Assembly: GCF_900187975.1 (NCBI RefSeq)
Contig: NZ_FZPC01000007.1
Location: forward strand, 1-64,000
Length of the DNA: 64,000 nucleotides
Source: Pseudomonas delhiensis
GTDB taxonomy: Bacteria > Pseudomonadota > Gammaproteobacteria > Pseudomonadales > Pseudomonadaceae
Direction: 5' to 3'
Below, in pieces: positions 24,835 through 34,900 of the stretch. The position numbers and the translations under genes were made by a program. Positions within the stretch are counted from its first letter, which is position 1; every line of letters begins with the position of its first letter. The notes beneath the pieces are model-generated. The model had not been told where the DNA came from. It saw only the letters and a program-made list of their open reading frames with translations, and did not search any database.

Positions 24835-26883
24835 TCAGGCCCGTTCTGCCAGGTCCGGCAGCTTGAAGCCGGATACCGAGTTGCGCATCTCGCTCGCCAT
24901 CTTCGCCAGGTTGCCGATGCTGCGCGCAGTGGCGGTGGTACCGGCGGAGGTCTGCGAGGTGATCTCCTGGATCACGTTCATGGTGTTGGAAATGTGGCCG
25001 GCGGACGACGCCTGCTGACGGGCGGCGTTGGAGATGTTCTGGATCAGCGCCGCCAGGGTCTTGGATACCTTCTCGATCTCTTCCAGGGCCACACCGGCGT
25101 CCTGCGCCAGGCGGGCACCGCGGACCACTTCGGAGGTGGTCTGCTCCATGGAGATCACCGCTTCGTTGGTGTCGGTCTGGATGGTCTTCACCAGCGCCTC
25201 GATCTGCTTGGTCGCGGCGGAGGAACGTTCCGCCAGGCGCTGTACCTCGTCCGCCACCACGGCGAAGCCGCGGCCCGCGTCACCGGCCATGGACGCCTGG
25301 ATCGCGGCGTTCAGGGCGAGGATGTTGGTCTGGTCGGCGATGTCGTTGATCAGGCTGACGATGTCGCCGATCTCCTGGGACGATTCGCCCAGGCGCTTGA
25401 TCCGCTTGGAAGTGTCCTGGATCTGCTCGCGGATGTTGTCCATGCCGGTGATGGTGTTGTGCACCACCTCGTTGCCCTTGTTGGCGATGGCCACCGAACG
25501 CTCCGCCACCGCGGAGGACTCGCTGGCGTTCGCCGATACCTGGTCGATGGACACGGCCATTTCGTTGATCGCCGCGGAGGCGCCGGCGATTTCCTGGGCC
25601 TGGTGCTCGGAGGCCTCGGCCAGGTGCATCGCCGTGGCCTGGGTTTCCTGGGCGGCGGCGGCCACCTGCACGGCGGTCAGGTTGATGGTTTCCACCAGCT
25701 CGCGGAGCTGGTCGATGGAGTAGTTGATGGAGTCCGCGATGGCACCGGTGAAGTCCTCGGTCACGGTCGCGGCCACGGTCAGGTCACCGTCGGCGAGGTC
25801 GGCGATCTCGTCGAGCAGCCGCAGGATCGCCGCCTGGTTGCGTTCGTTCTTCTCGGCGGTCTCGGCCAGCCGGCGGTTGGTCTCGCGCACCATCACCAGG
25901 CCGATGAGGATGATCGAGCCGAGGGCGAGGATGGCCAGGGCGACGCTCGCCACCTGGTTGAGGTGACGGCTGCCGGCCAGGTTCTCGAAGCCGTCGGCCA
26001 GCTTGGAGGCCTTGTCCAGCAGGGTCTGCGAGCTGCTGAAGATGGTGTTGGCGGACTCGCGGACCTGGAACAGTTCCGGCGAGGTCTCGAGGATCTCGTC
26101 CACCGAGCCCGAGACGAACTCGAACAGCTCGGAAATCTCGTTGAGGCGGTCCACTGCCTCGGCGTTGGTCACCTTGGAGATGCTCATCGCCGCGTTGCCT
26201 TCCTTCATGCCCTTGAGCACCCGGCCGAACAGGCTGGCGTCGCGGCCGAAGCTGTCGGCGGCCTGCACCGAGTTCTCGTCGCCGGCGAGCACCTTGTTCA
26301 CCGAGCCGAGGATACGTTCGGCGAGCAGCGACTGGCGCTGGGCCACGGCGACCTGGTCGGCCGGCGCGCCGCTTTCCAGGAGGATGTCCACCACTTCCTC
26401 GTAGGTCACCTGCAGCTGCGGGATGGTCTCGGCGAGGGTCGCGGCCACCTGGTGCAGCGAGAGCACGGTCTGCTCGCTGGCGAGGATGGAGTCGGTGTTC
26501 TTGCGCAGCAGGTCCCAGTCCTTCTGCACGTCGGCCATCTGCGCCTGGACGTCGGCCGGGCTCGACGGCAGGCCGGTGGTCTCGTCACCCTTGAGCAGCA
26601 CGTTCCAGCGCTTCTCGAAGTCGTTGCGGGCGTCCTTCAGCGACTTGAACGCCTCGCTCTTGCCCGCCGCCGCTTCCGTGGCGTTCTTGGCGATCCGCTG
26701 CGACAGCACGCGCAGTTCGCCGGCGTGGCCGATGTACTGCTTGTCGTGGTTCGACTGGGTGTTGAGGTAGGCGAAGTTGGCGAACAGCAGCACGATCGAG
26801 ACGATCAGGACGATGAACAGCCCCGCGATCAGTGAACTGCTGCGCGCCCCCGAAAAGAGATTGCCTGTCTTGATTTTCTTCAT
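24835..26883 (-). CDS. pilJ: Methyl-accepting chemoreceptor PilJ
   Basis: PilJ is the transmembrane receptor of the Pil-Chp pathway, thought to sense pilin or surface contact at the pole. Length 682 residues, as in P. aeruginosa. Transmembrane helix 1 spans about 17-38 ([19 protein letters not shown]) and helix 2 about 311-333 ([19 protein letters not shown]), bounding a periplasmic domain of roughly 270 residues with PilJ-type repeats. The cytoplasmic part has a HAMP region and then the signalling hairpin, whose tip reads [13 protein letters not shown]... with [15 protein letters not shown]. Potential methylation glutamates flank the tip. It lies 83 bp after pilI. Confidence 0.97.
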   Translation of the reverse strand: MKKIKTGNLFSGARSSSLIAGLFIVLIVSIVLLFANFAYLNTQSNHDKQYIGHAGELRVLSQRIAKNATEAAAGKSEAFKSLKDARNDFEKRWNVLLKGDETTGLPSSPADVQAQMADVQKDWDLLRKNTDSILASEQTVLSLHQVAATLAETIPQLQVTYEEVVDILLESGAPADQVAVAQRQSLLAERILGSVNKVLAGDENSVQAADSFGRDASLFGRVLKGMKEGNAAMSISKVTNAEAVDRLNEISELFEFVSGSVDEILETSPELFQVRESANTIFSSSQTLLDKASKLADGFENLAGSRHLNQVASVALAILALGSIILIGLVMVRETNRRLAETAEKNERNQAAILRLLDEIADLADGDLTVAATVTEDFTGAIADSINYSIDQLRELVETINLTAVQVAAAAQETQATAMHLAEASEHQAQEIAGASAAINEMAVSIDQVSANASESSAVAERSVAIANKGNEVVHNTITGMDNIREQIQDTSKRIKRLGESSQEIGDIVSLINDIADQTNILALNAAIQASMAGDAGRGFAVVADEVQRLAERSSAATKQIEALVKTIQTDTNEAVISMEQTTSEVVRGARLAQDAGVALEEIEKVSKTLAALIQNISNAARQQASSAGHISNTMNVIQEITSQTSAGTTATARSIGNLAKMASEMRNSVSGFKLPDLAERA

Positions 26884-26966
26884 ATACGGCCCCCGCCTGG
26901 ACCCACCACGATTTCGGTTTCCATGTCACGACACGGGCCGGAAGTCCCCGGCCCAACCGGTTTCAA

Positions 26967-27503
26967 CTAGCTGGCGACGTCGAGGAAGCCCGGGTGCTGC
27001 GCCAGGGCATGCGGGCTGAATACCAGCCAGGGCTGCTCTCGATGGAATACGCCATGAACAAAGGGTTGCAGCGCCGCCTCCAGGGGCGGCAACTGCTCGC
27101 TGAAGGCATCCACCGGGAAGTGCTGCATGCCCAGGACCTCATCGACGATGAGCCCGGCGAACACCTCCCCGTGTTCCACCACCAGCACGCGGCGCTGCTT
27201 GCGCAACGGCGACAGCTCCGCGCCGAGAAAACCGCACAGGTCCATGATCGGCAGCAGCCGACCGCGGACGTTGGCCACGCCCCGGACCCACTCGCGCACG
27301 CCGGGCAACAGGGTGTAGCGCGGCTCGTGGAGCACTTCGCCGACCTCCCCCATGGGCGCCACGAACAGGCGCCCGGCCATGCGGAAGCCGATGCCGTTCC
27401 AGCTCTGCACGACCTCGCGCTGCGCCGGCAGGCCGGCAGCCAGGCGACGGCAGCGCTGGTCGATCTCGACGAGAAGCTGGTAGGGACTCTGGACTTCAGA
27501 CAT
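26967..27503 (-). CDS. pilI: CheW-type adaptor PilI
   Basis: PilI couples the PilJ receptor to the ChpA kinase; P. aeruginosa pilI mutants are defective in twitching. The 178-residue protein is almost all CheW domain. Motifs include FRMAGRLFVAPMGEVGEVL, VRGVANVRGRLLPIMDL and the strand RRVLVVEHGEVFAGLIVDEV. It lies 45 bp downstream of pilH and 83 bp before pilJ in one transcription unit. Confidence 0.95.
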   Translation of the reverse strand: MSEVQSPYQLLVEIDQRCRRLAAGLPAQREVVQSWNGIGFRMAGRLFVAPMGEVGEVLHEPRYTLLPGVREWVRGVANVRGRLLPIMDLCGFLGAELSPLRKQRRVLVVEHGEVFAGLIVDEVLGMQHFPVDAFSEQLPPLEAALQPFVHGVFHREQPWLVFSPHALAQHPGFLDVAS

Positions 27504-27548
27504 GCCGGCCCTGGCCTTTTCTAATAGTTATTCGGGCCCCGCCCGGCG

Positions 27549-27914
27549 TCAGCCGGCGAGTACCGCGTTGATGGTCTTGAGCAGCGTTTCCTCGTCGACC
27601 GGCTTGGTCAGGTAGTCGCGCGCGCCCTGGCGCTTGCCCCAGACCTTGTCGGTCTCCTGGTCCTTGGTGGTGACGATGATGACCGGGATGGCGCTGGTCT
27701 CCGGGTCCTTGGACAGCTGGCGGGTGGCCTGGAAGCCGTTCAGCCCGGGCATGACGATGTCCATCAGGACCACGTCCGGCTTCTCCTGGCGCGCCAGGGC
27801 GACGCCGTCGGCGCCGTTCTCGGCCTTGAGCACCTGGTGCGAATGCTTCTCCAGCATCGCGGTCAGCTTGTACATCTCGGTCGGAGAGTCATCAACAATG
27901 AGGATTCGAGCCAT
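27549..27914 (-). CDS. pilH: Single-domain response regulator PilH
   Basis: PilH is a stand-alone receiver phosphorylated by ChpA, associated with pilus retraction and with damping of PilG output. The 121-residue CheY-like fold has the acidic pair in LIVDDSPTE and the phosphoacceptor Asp in VVLMDIVMPGLNGF. The conserved Thr is in IIVTTKDQE and the Lys in YLTKPVDEE. No output domain is present. It lies 45 bp after pilG. Confidence 0.96.
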   Translation of the reverse strand: MARILIVDDSPTEMYKLTAMLEKHSHQVLKAENGADGVALARQEKPDVVLMDIVMPGLNGFQATRQLSKDPETSAIPVIIVTTKDQETDKVWGKRQGARDYLTKPVDEETLLKTINAVLAG

Positions 27915-27959
27915 TGGGGTCCCCCAGGAAAAGGCATCACCGGCACGCAGGGCCGGACA

Positions 27960-28367
27960 TCAGGAAGCTTGCTCCACCGGGGTGAAGTCTGGCACGTGGG
28001 TCTTGATGGCGCCGAGCAGCTCTTCCTTGCTGAAAGGCTTGGTGAGGTACTGGTCGGAGCCGACGATACGACCCTTGGCCTTGTCGAACAGGCCGTCCTT
28101 GGAGGACAGCATGATCACCGGGGTGGATTTGAAGGCGCTGTTGTTCTTGATCAGGGCGCAGGTCTGATAGCCGTCCAGGCGCGGCATCATGATGTCGACG
28201 AAGATGATGTTCGGATGGGTGTCGGCGATCTTCGCCAGCGCGTCGAAGCCATCGATGGCCGTGATGACATCGCAGCCGACTTTCTTGAGCAAGGTTTCGG
28301 CGGTACGACGGATCGTCTTGGAATCGTCGATGACCATGACCTTCAAACCATCGGAATGCTGTTCCAT
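27960..28367 (-). CDS. pilG: Single-domain response regulator PilG
   Basis: PilG is the response regulator that promotes pilus extension and activates the adenylate cyclase CyaB pathway through FimV/FimL in P. aeruginosa. The start at 28367 (MEQHSDGLKVMVIDDSKT) gives 135 residues, exactly the P. aeruginosa length, with AAGGG upstream. The acidic pair is in VMVIDDSKT, phosphoacceptor Asp in IIFVDIMMPRLDGY and Lys in YLTKPFSKEE. It is the first gene of the ten-gene cluster. The 248-bp gap to the divergent gshB contains an AT-rich stretch near 28395-28415 that may hold the promoter; no other gene is seen there. Confidence 0.97.
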   Translation of the reverse strand: MEQHSDGLKVMVIDDSKTIRRTAETLLKKVGCDVITAIDGFDALAKIADTHPNIIFVDIMMPRLDGYQTCALIKNNSAFKSTPVIMLSSKDGLFDKAKGRIVGSDQYLTKPFSKEELLGAIKTHVPDFTPVEQAS

Positions 28368-28615
28368 GTTCGCCCTTTTACCATCTCGGTGAATCGTTAC
28401 TGTCTTATATTCAGTGCGCTGACGCCCTGCCACCGTTCGGGCTGCGACCCAATCGTCGGAGTCTTTTAGCACACTCTCCCGCATCCATCCATAACACCCC
28501 GGATGCGCTGGCTTTTTCCTTGACCGGGCACATATCCGGCGCCACCCTGAGCACTCTTTTCCGCCCTTTTCGGCGCGGTTTGTCGCCGCACCTGCCCCTT
28601 TCGGAGGACTTCCCC

Positions 28616-29587
28616 ATGAGCGTACGCCTGGGCATCGTGATGGACCCCATCGCCAGCATCAACTTCAAGAAGGACAGCTCCCTGGCGATGCTGCTGGCGG
28701 CCCAGGCCCGCGGCTGGTCGCTCTTCTACATGGAACAACGGGATCTTTACCAGAAAGCGAACGCCGCGTGGGCGAAGGTCCGCTCCCTGAAGGTCTTCAA
28801 CGATGCCGAACGCTGGTACGAGCTGGGCCAGGAGACCGACCTGCCGCTCGCCGAGCTGGACGTGATCCTGATGCGCAAGGACCCGCCCTTCAACAACGAG
28901 TACATCTATTCCACCTACCTGCTGGAACAGGCCGAGCGCGCCGGCACCCTGGTGGTGAACCGGCCGCAGAGCCTGCGCGACTGCAACGAGAAGTTCTTCG
29001 CCACGCTGTTCCCGCAGTGCACGCCGCCGACCCTGGTCACACGGCGCGCCGACATTCTGCGCGAGTTCGCCGCCGAACATCGTGACATCATTCTCAAACC
29101 CCTCGAAGGCATGGGCGGCACCATGATCTTCCGCCACCGCGAGGGCGACCCGAACCTCTCGGTGATCCTCGAGACCCTGACGCTGCACGGCCAGCAGCAG
29201 ATCATGGCGCAGCGCTACATCCCGGAGATCAAGGACGGCGACAAGCGCATCCTGATGATCGACGGCGAGCCGGTGGAATACTGCCTGGCGCGCATCCCGG
29301 CGCAGGGCGAGACGCGCGGCAACCTCGCCGCCGGCGGCCGCGGCGTGGCCCAGCCGCTGTCCGAGCGCGACCGCTGGATCGCCGGGCAGGTCGGCCCGCA
29401 GCTGCGCGAGCGCGGCCTGCTGTTCGTCGGCCTGGACGTGATCGGCGACTACCTCACCGAGATCAACGTCACCAGCCCGACCTGCATCCGCGAGATCGAC
29501 AAGGCCTACGACACCCGCATCGGCGAGCGCCTGATGGACGCCATCGCCGGCAAGCTCAAGGCCCGCGGGGCAGCGGCGCAAGTTTGA
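28616..29587 (+). CDS. gshB: Glutathione synthetase GshB
   Basis: GshB ligates gamma-glutamylcysteine and glycine with ATP to form glutathione in the cytoplasm. The start at 28616 is preceded by TCGGAGGA and gives MSVRLGIVMDPIASINFKKD. The ATP-grasp fold shows ILKPLEGMGGTMIFR, the catalytic-loop region GETRGNLAAGGRG and LTEINVTSPTCIREID. The 323-residue length is typical for proteobacterial GshB. It is divergent from pilG and is followed 84 bp later by tonB3, perhaps independently transcribed. Confidence 0.96.
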   Translation: MSVRLGIVMDPIASINFKKDSSLAMLLAAQARGWSLFYMEQRDLYQKANAAWAKVRSLKVFNDAERWYELGQETDLPLAELDVILMRKDPPFNNEYIYSTYLLEQAERAGTLVVNRPQSLRDCNEKFFATLFPQCTPPTLVTRRADILREFAAEHRDIILKPLEGMGGTMIFRHREGDPNLSVILETLTLHGQQQIMAQRYIPEIKDGDKRILMIDGEPVEYCLARIPAQGETRGNLAAGGRGVAQPLSERDRWIAGQVGPQLRERGLLFVGLDVIGDYLTEINVTSPTCIREIDKAYDTRIGERLMDAIAGKLKARGAAAQV

Positions 29588-29598
29588 CGCAACCGACA

Positions 29599-29628
29599 AC
29601 TTGACGCTTGCCGCTTGCAGGCGGCGGC
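29599..29628. repeat. Half copy of the AAGCTGCAAGC hairpin repeat
   Basis: The gap between gshB and tonB3 contains CTTGCCGCTTGCAG, which matches the right arm of the repeat before rsmE (11951-11964). No complementary left arm is seen, so this looks like a decayed single-arm remnant. Confidence 0.4.
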
Positions 29629-29671
29629 CGGGGAAAGCAGACTTCGCCCACCCCGGCCGGCTCGATATGCA

Positions 29672-30565
29672 ATGAACGCTGCAACCTCCCCCCAAGCCTT
29701 CCCGTCCTCCGGCGTCCGCCCGGCGGACCGCCTGGGCTTCACCCTGTTCGTGGCGGCGGTGCTGCACGTGGCGCTGATCCTCGGCGTGGGCTTCTCGATG
29801 CCGCACCCGAGCCAGTTGAGCAAGACGCTGGAAATCACCCTGGCCACCTTCAAGAGCGAGAAGAAGCCGGAGAAGGCCGACTACCTGGCGCAGATGAACC
29901 AGGAAGGCAGCGGCACCCTCGAGCACAAGGCCGTCCCCAAGACCACCGAGCAGGCGCCGTTCCAGGACAGCGAGGCGAAGAAGGTCGCCCCGCCGCCGAC
30001 GCCGAAGCAGGCCAGGGAGGCGGAGTCGCCCAAGACCGCCGTGGCCACCAGGGCGCCGAAGCCGCAGAAGGTCCAGGCCAAGCCGCAGAAGCCCAAGGCC
30101 GAGCAGGTCGCCCAGCCGGCGCCGCAGTTCGATTCCAGCCAGCTGTCGGCGGAAATCTCCAGCCTCGAGGCGGACCTGGCCAAGGAACGCCAGGCCTACG
30201 CCAAGCGCCCGCGCATCCACCGCCTGACCGCCGCCTCGACCATGCGCGACAAGGGCGCCTGGTACAAGGAGGAGTGGCGCAAGAAGATCGAGCGCATCGG
30301 CAACCTCAACTACCCCGACGAGGCCCGCCGCCAGCGCATCTACGGCAGCCTGCGGATGCTGGTGTCGATCAACCGCGACGGCTCGCTGTACGAGGTGCAG
30401 GTGCTGGAGTCCTCCGGCCAGCCGCTGCTGGACCAGGCCGCCCAGCGCATCGTGCGCCTGGCCGCGCCCTTCGCCCCCTTCACCGGCGACCTGGCGGACA
30501 TCGACCGCCTGGAGATCATCCGCACCTGGCGCTTCGAGCGCGGCGACCGGCTGTCCAGCCGCTAG
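29672..30565 (+). CDS. tonB3: TonB-like energy transducer TonB3
   Basis: TonB proteins carry proton-motive energy to outer-membrane partners. In P. aeruginosa TonB3 (PA0406) is needed for normal twitching and pilus assembly. The 297-residue protein has an N-terminal membrane anchor (LGFTLFVAAVLHVALILGV, about 21-40), a Lys/Pro/Ala-rich periplasmic spacer and a C-terminal TonB domain. That domain has YPDEARRQRIYGSLRMLV and ending strands IIRTWRFERG. The start at 29672 is chosen because it places the anchor normally. Its position beside the Pil-Chp genes fits a pilus-related role. Confidence 0.9.
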   Translation: MNAATSPQAFPSSGVRPADRLGFTLFVAAVLHVALILGVGFSMPHPSQLSKTLEITLATFKSEKKPEKADYLAQMNQEGSGTLEHKAVPKTTEQAPFQDSEAKKVAPPPTPKQAREAESPKTAVATRAPKPQKVQAKPQKPKAEQVAQPAPQFDSSQLSAEISSLEADLAKERQAYAKRPRIHRLTAASTMRDKGAWYKEEWRKKIERIGNLNYPDEARRQRIYGSLRMLVSINRDGSLYEVQVLESSGQPLLDQAAQRIVRLAAPFAPFTGDLADIDRLEIIRTWRFERGDRLSSR

Positions 30566-30614
30566 GCTCCGCGGGCGGCTTGCAGGCCGCGCGCCCAAGC
30601 CTGAAACTAGCGCC

Positions 30615-31181
30615 ATGAACACAGCGCCCACCTACCTCAAGCACCACTTCCTGATCGCCATGCCGCACATGGCCGATCCCAACTTTGCCCAGACCCTCAC
30701 CTACCTGGTCGAGCACAACGAGCAGGGCGCCATGGGCCTGGTGATCAACCGCCCCAGCGGCCTGAACCTCAGCGACGTGCTCGAGCAGCTGCGCCCCGAG
30801 CCCCTGCCGCCGGCGCGCTGCCAGGGCATCACCGTCTACAGCGGCGGCCCGGTGCAGACCGACCGCGGCTTCGTCCTGCACCCGGCGGGGCAACTGTTCC
30901 AGGCCACCCTGGAGCTGGGCGAGCTGAACCTGTCCACCTCCCAGGACGTGCTCTTCTCCATCGCCGACGGCAGCGGCCCCGCGCAGAGCGTCATCGCCCT
31001 CGGCTACGCCGGCTGGGAAGCCGGCCAGCTGGAGGCCGAGCTGGCCGACAACGCCTGGCTGACCTGCCCGGCGGACCTGGAAGTGCTCTTCGACGTGCCC
31101 GCCGAGCAGCGCCTGGCCGCCGCCGCGCAGCGCCTGGGGATCAACCTCAGCCTGCTCACCGCCCAGGCCGGGCACGCCTGA
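30615..31181 (+). CDS. algH: UPF0301/AlgH (YqgE) family protein
   Basis: The 188-residue soluble protein of the YqgE/AlgH family was first linked to alginate control in P. aeruginosa. Its biochemical activity is unsettled. Family motifs are HHFLIAMPHMADPNFAQTL at the N-terminus, GAMGLVINRPSG and the SGGPVQTDRGFVLH segment. The gene starts 49 bp after tonB3 and overlaps ruvX by one base (TGATG), so the two are translationally coupled. Confidence 0.92.
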   Translation: MNTAPTYLKHHFLIAMPHMADPNFAQTLTYLVEHNEQGAMGLVINRPSGLNLSDVLEQLRPEPLPPARCQGITVYSGGPVQTDRGFVLHPAGQLFQATLELGELNLSTSQDVLFSIADGSGPAQSVIALGYAGWEAGQLEAELADNAWLTCPADLEVLFDVPAEQRLAAAAQRLGINLSLLTAQAGHA

Positions 31182-31609
31182 TGGCCGCGCCGCGCCTGCT
31201 GCTGGGCTTCGACTACGGCACCAGGCAGATCGGCGTCGCCGTCGGCCAGGCGGTCACCGGCCAGGCCCGCGAACTCTGCGTGCTCAAGGCGCAGAACGGC
31301 GTGCCGGACTGGAACCGCGTCGAGGCGCTGATAAAGGAATGGCAGCCCGACGCCATCGTCGTCGGCCTGCCGCTGAACATGGACGGCACGCCCAGCAAGA
31401 TGAGCGAGCGCGCCGAGAAGTTCGCCCGCCGCCTGCACGGCCGCTACAACCTGCCGGTACACACCCACGACGAGCGCCTGACCACCTACGCCGCCAAGGG
31501 CGAGCGCCTGGCCCAGGGCCAGCGCGACGGCTACCGCGAACGCCCGGTGGACGCCCTGGCCGCGGCCCTGCTGCTCGAGGGCTGGCTGGAGGCGCACGGC
31601 GGCGCTTGA
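31181..31609 (+). CDS. ruvX: Holliday junction resolvase-like RNase RuvX (YqgF)
   Basis: A 142-residue RNase H-fold protein. In E. coli YqgF takes part in 16S rRNA 5' processing, and the family was also proposed to resolve Holliday junctions. The catalytic Asp lies in LLGFDYGTRQIGVAVG near the N-terminus, followed by VVGLPLNMDGTPS and DERLTT. The gene overlaps algH by one base. It is followed 118 bp later by pyrR. The algH-ruvX-pyrR-pyrB order is conserved in Pseudomonas. Confidence 0.94.
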   Translation: MAAPRLLLGFDYGTRQIGVAVGQAVTGQARELCVLKAQNGVPDWNRVEALIKEWQPDAIVVGLPLNMDGTPSKMSERAEKFARRLHGRYNLPVHTHDERLTTYAAKGERLAQGQRDGYRERPVDALAAALLLEGWLEAHGGA

Positions 31610-31727
31610 CCTGCGGCAGTGCCGGCCGCGGCACACGCGCTAATCTTGAGCGGGTACCCGCCGCACGGGCGCCCGAGGAATCCACGGCGGCCCAGCCTGG
31701 ACCGCCACGAGTCATCCAGGAGATGTC

Positions 31728-32237
31728 ATGAACCTGCCCAGCCCCGCCGAACTCCTGCCGCGCATGGCCACCGACCTGCGCAACCACCTCGCCGAGCGCG
31801 GCATAGACGCGCCGCGCTTCGTCGGCATCCACACCGGCGGCATCTGGGTCGCCCAGGCCCTGCTCAAGGAGCTGCACAGCGAGGAGATCCTCGGCATCCT
31901 CGACGTGTCCTTCTACCGCGACGACTTCACCCGCAGCGGCCTGCACCCGCAGGTCCGTCCGTCGGAACTGCCGTTCGAGATCGACGGCCAGCACCTGGTC
32001 CTGGTCGACGACGTGCTGATGAGCGGCCGCACCATCCGCGCCGCGCTCAACGAGCTGTTCGACTACGGCCGCCCGGCCAGCGTGACCCTGGTCTGCCTGC
32101 TGGACCTGAACGCCCGCGAACTGCCGATCCGCCCCGACGTGGTCGGCCAGACCCTGTCGCTGGCCCCCAATGAAAGGGTAAAATTGCGCGGTCCCGCACC
32201 ACTCGTCCTCGAGCGCACCCTCATCAGCGCGCTCTGA
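31728..32237 (+). CDS. pyrR: Pyrimidine regulatory protein / uracil phosphoribosyltransferase PyrR
   Basis: PyrR is a phosphoribosyltransferase-fold regulator of pyrimidine genes, with side activity forming UMP from uracil. The 169-residue protein has the PRPP-binding motif [15 protein letters not shown] and an N-terminal substrate loop [16 protein letters not shown] ribosome site AGGAGAT precedes the start. It lies 39 bp upstream of pyrB, matching the pyrR-pyrB-pyrC' order of pseudomonads. The 118-bp leader before the gene shows no obvious attenuator to my reading. Confidence 0.93.
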   Translation: MNLPSPAELLPRMATDLRNHLAERGIDAPRFVGIHTGGIWVAQALLKELHSEEILGILDVSFYRDDFTRSGLHPQVRPSELPFEIDGQHLVLVDDVLMSGRTIRAALNELFDYGRPASVTLVCLLDLNARELPIRPDVVGQTLSLAPNERVKLRGPAPLVLERTLISAL

Positions 32238-32276
32238 ACGCGCGCGCCACCCTTTCCACCATTCAGGGCCTGCCCC

Positions 32277-33277
<1,001 letters not shown>

Positions 33278-33281
<4 letters not shown>

Positions 33282-34549
33282 CCGTCAGCATTCACGGCGC
33301 CCGCGTCATCGACCCGGCCAGCGGGCTGGACCAGGTCTGCGACGTCCACGTCGAGGCCGGCAGGATCATCGCCCTGGGCCAGGCCCCGGCCGACTTCCAC
33401 GCTGCCCAGGAACTGGACGCCGCCGGCCTGATCGCCGCGCCCGGCCTGGTGGACCTGAACGTCGCCCTGCGCGAGCCGGGCTACAGCCGCAAGGGCAACA
33501 TCGAAAGCGAAACCCGCGCCGCCAGCGCCGGCGGCGTCACCAGCCTGTGCTGCCCGCCGCAGACCAGGCCGGTGCTGGACACCCCGGCGGTGGCCGAGCT
33601 GATCCTCGACCGCGCCCGCGAGGCCGGCAATGCCAAGGTCTTCCCCATCGGCGCGCTGACCCGCGGCCTGGCCGGCGAGCAGCTGTCCGAACTGGCCGCC
33701 CTGCGCGACGCCGGCTGCGTGGCCTTCAGCAACGGCCTGGCGCCCCTGGCCAGCAACCGCGTGCTGCTGCGCTCGCTGGAATACGCGGCGACCTTCGACC
33801 TGACGGTGATCTTCACCTCCCAGGACGCCGAACTGGCCCAGGGCGGCCTGGCCCACGACGGCCCCACCGCCAGCTTCCGCGGCCTGGCCGGCATCCCCGA
33901 GAGCGCCGAGACCGTGGCCCTGGCCCGCAACCTGCTGCTGGTGGAACAGAGCGGCGTGCGCGCGCACTTCAGCCAGCTGACCAGCGCCCGCGGCGTGGAG
34001 ATGATTGCCCAGGCCCAGGCCCGCGGCCTGCCGGTGAGCGCCGACGTGGCGCTGTACCAGCTGATCCTCACCGACGAGGCCCTGGCCGACTTCTCCAGCC
34101 TCTACCACGTGCAGCCGCCGCTGCGCTCGCGCAAGGACCGCGACGCCCTGCGCGAGGCGGTGAAGAGCGGCGTGGTGCAGGCCATCGCCAGCCACCACCA
34201 GCCCCACGAGGCGGACGCCAAGAACGCCCCCTTCGCCGACACCGAGCCGGGCATCAGCAGCGTCGAGCTGCTGCTGCCGCTGGCCATGACTCTGGTGCAG
34301 GATGGCCTGCTCGACCTGCCGACCCTGCTGGCACGCCTGACCAGCGGCCCGGCCACCGCGCTGCGCCTGCCGGCAGGCCGCATCGCCGTGGGCGAGGCCG
34401 CCGACCTGGTGCTGTTCGAGGCCGAGGGCCAGACACTGGCCGGCGAGACCTGGTACTCCCGCGGCCAGAACAGCCCGTTCATCGGCCACTGCCTGCCGGG
34501 CGCGGTGCGCTGCACCCTGGTGGATGGGCATATCGTTCACGCGGTCTGA
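33278..34549 (+). CDS. pyrC': Inactive dihydroorotase-like ATCase subunit PyrC'
   Basis: The 423-residue dihydroorotase homologue is structural rather than catalytic: in pseudomonads it holds the PyrB dodecamer together. The start of the barrel reads [13 protein letters not shown] where active enzymes have an HxH metal pair, so the two histidines are replaced by Asn and Ala. Later metal-site positions are also changed. The start at 33278 overlaps the pyrB stop. A terminator follows. A genuine dihydroorotase must be encoded elsewhere. Confidence 0.93.
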
Positions 34550-34566
34550 GCTTGTCAGGCATGAAG

Positions 34567-34596
34567 AAGCCCGCCAGTTGGCGGGTTTTTTCGTTT
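34567..34596 (+). terminator. Terminator after pyrC'
   Basis: CCCGCC, a short AGTT loop and GGCGGG are followed by a TTTTTT run and CGTTTT. It starts about 18 bp after the pyrC' stop. Confidence 0.9.
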
Positions 34597-34599
34597 TCT

Positions 34600-34885
34600 G
34601 TAGGAGCGAGCTTGCTCGCGAACGGGGCTTGCAGGGGACTTTTGGCGTTGAGCTTTAGAGCGCCCTCTCCCTAACCCTCTCCCTGAAGGGAGAGGGGACC
34701 GTTCGGAGTGCGTTGATACTTCGGCGTTAGCCGGCTACTCCACGGAAGTCAGGATGAAACCACACCTTTTCTCGGCACGGACAAGCCCCCTCTCCCTTCA
34801 GGGAGAGGGCTGGGGAGAGGGAACGGAGGTCACCTCATGCACAGCATGGCCGGGAAGCACCATTCGCGAGCAAGCTCGCTCCTAC
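34600..34885. repeat. Nested palindrome of REP and CT-rich repeats
   Basis: The outer arms, GTAGGAGCGAGCTTGCTCGCGAA at 34600-34622 and its exact complement at 34863-34885, are a REP pair. Inside lie CT-rich arms (34663-34699 and 34786-34821), near-perfect complements of each other, each also containing its own CCCTGAAGGG-type hairpin. The centre (34700-34785) is unique. The module fills the gap between the convergent pyrC' and the transsulfuration genes; no coding sequence is seen. Confidence 0.9.
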
Positions 34886-34900
34886 GAAAAGCCCCCTTAG

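Noticed and set aside
28368..28615. Possible small RNA in the pilG-gshB gap
   Set aside because: No terminator hairpin or conserved RNA was recognised; the region is best read as divergent promoters.
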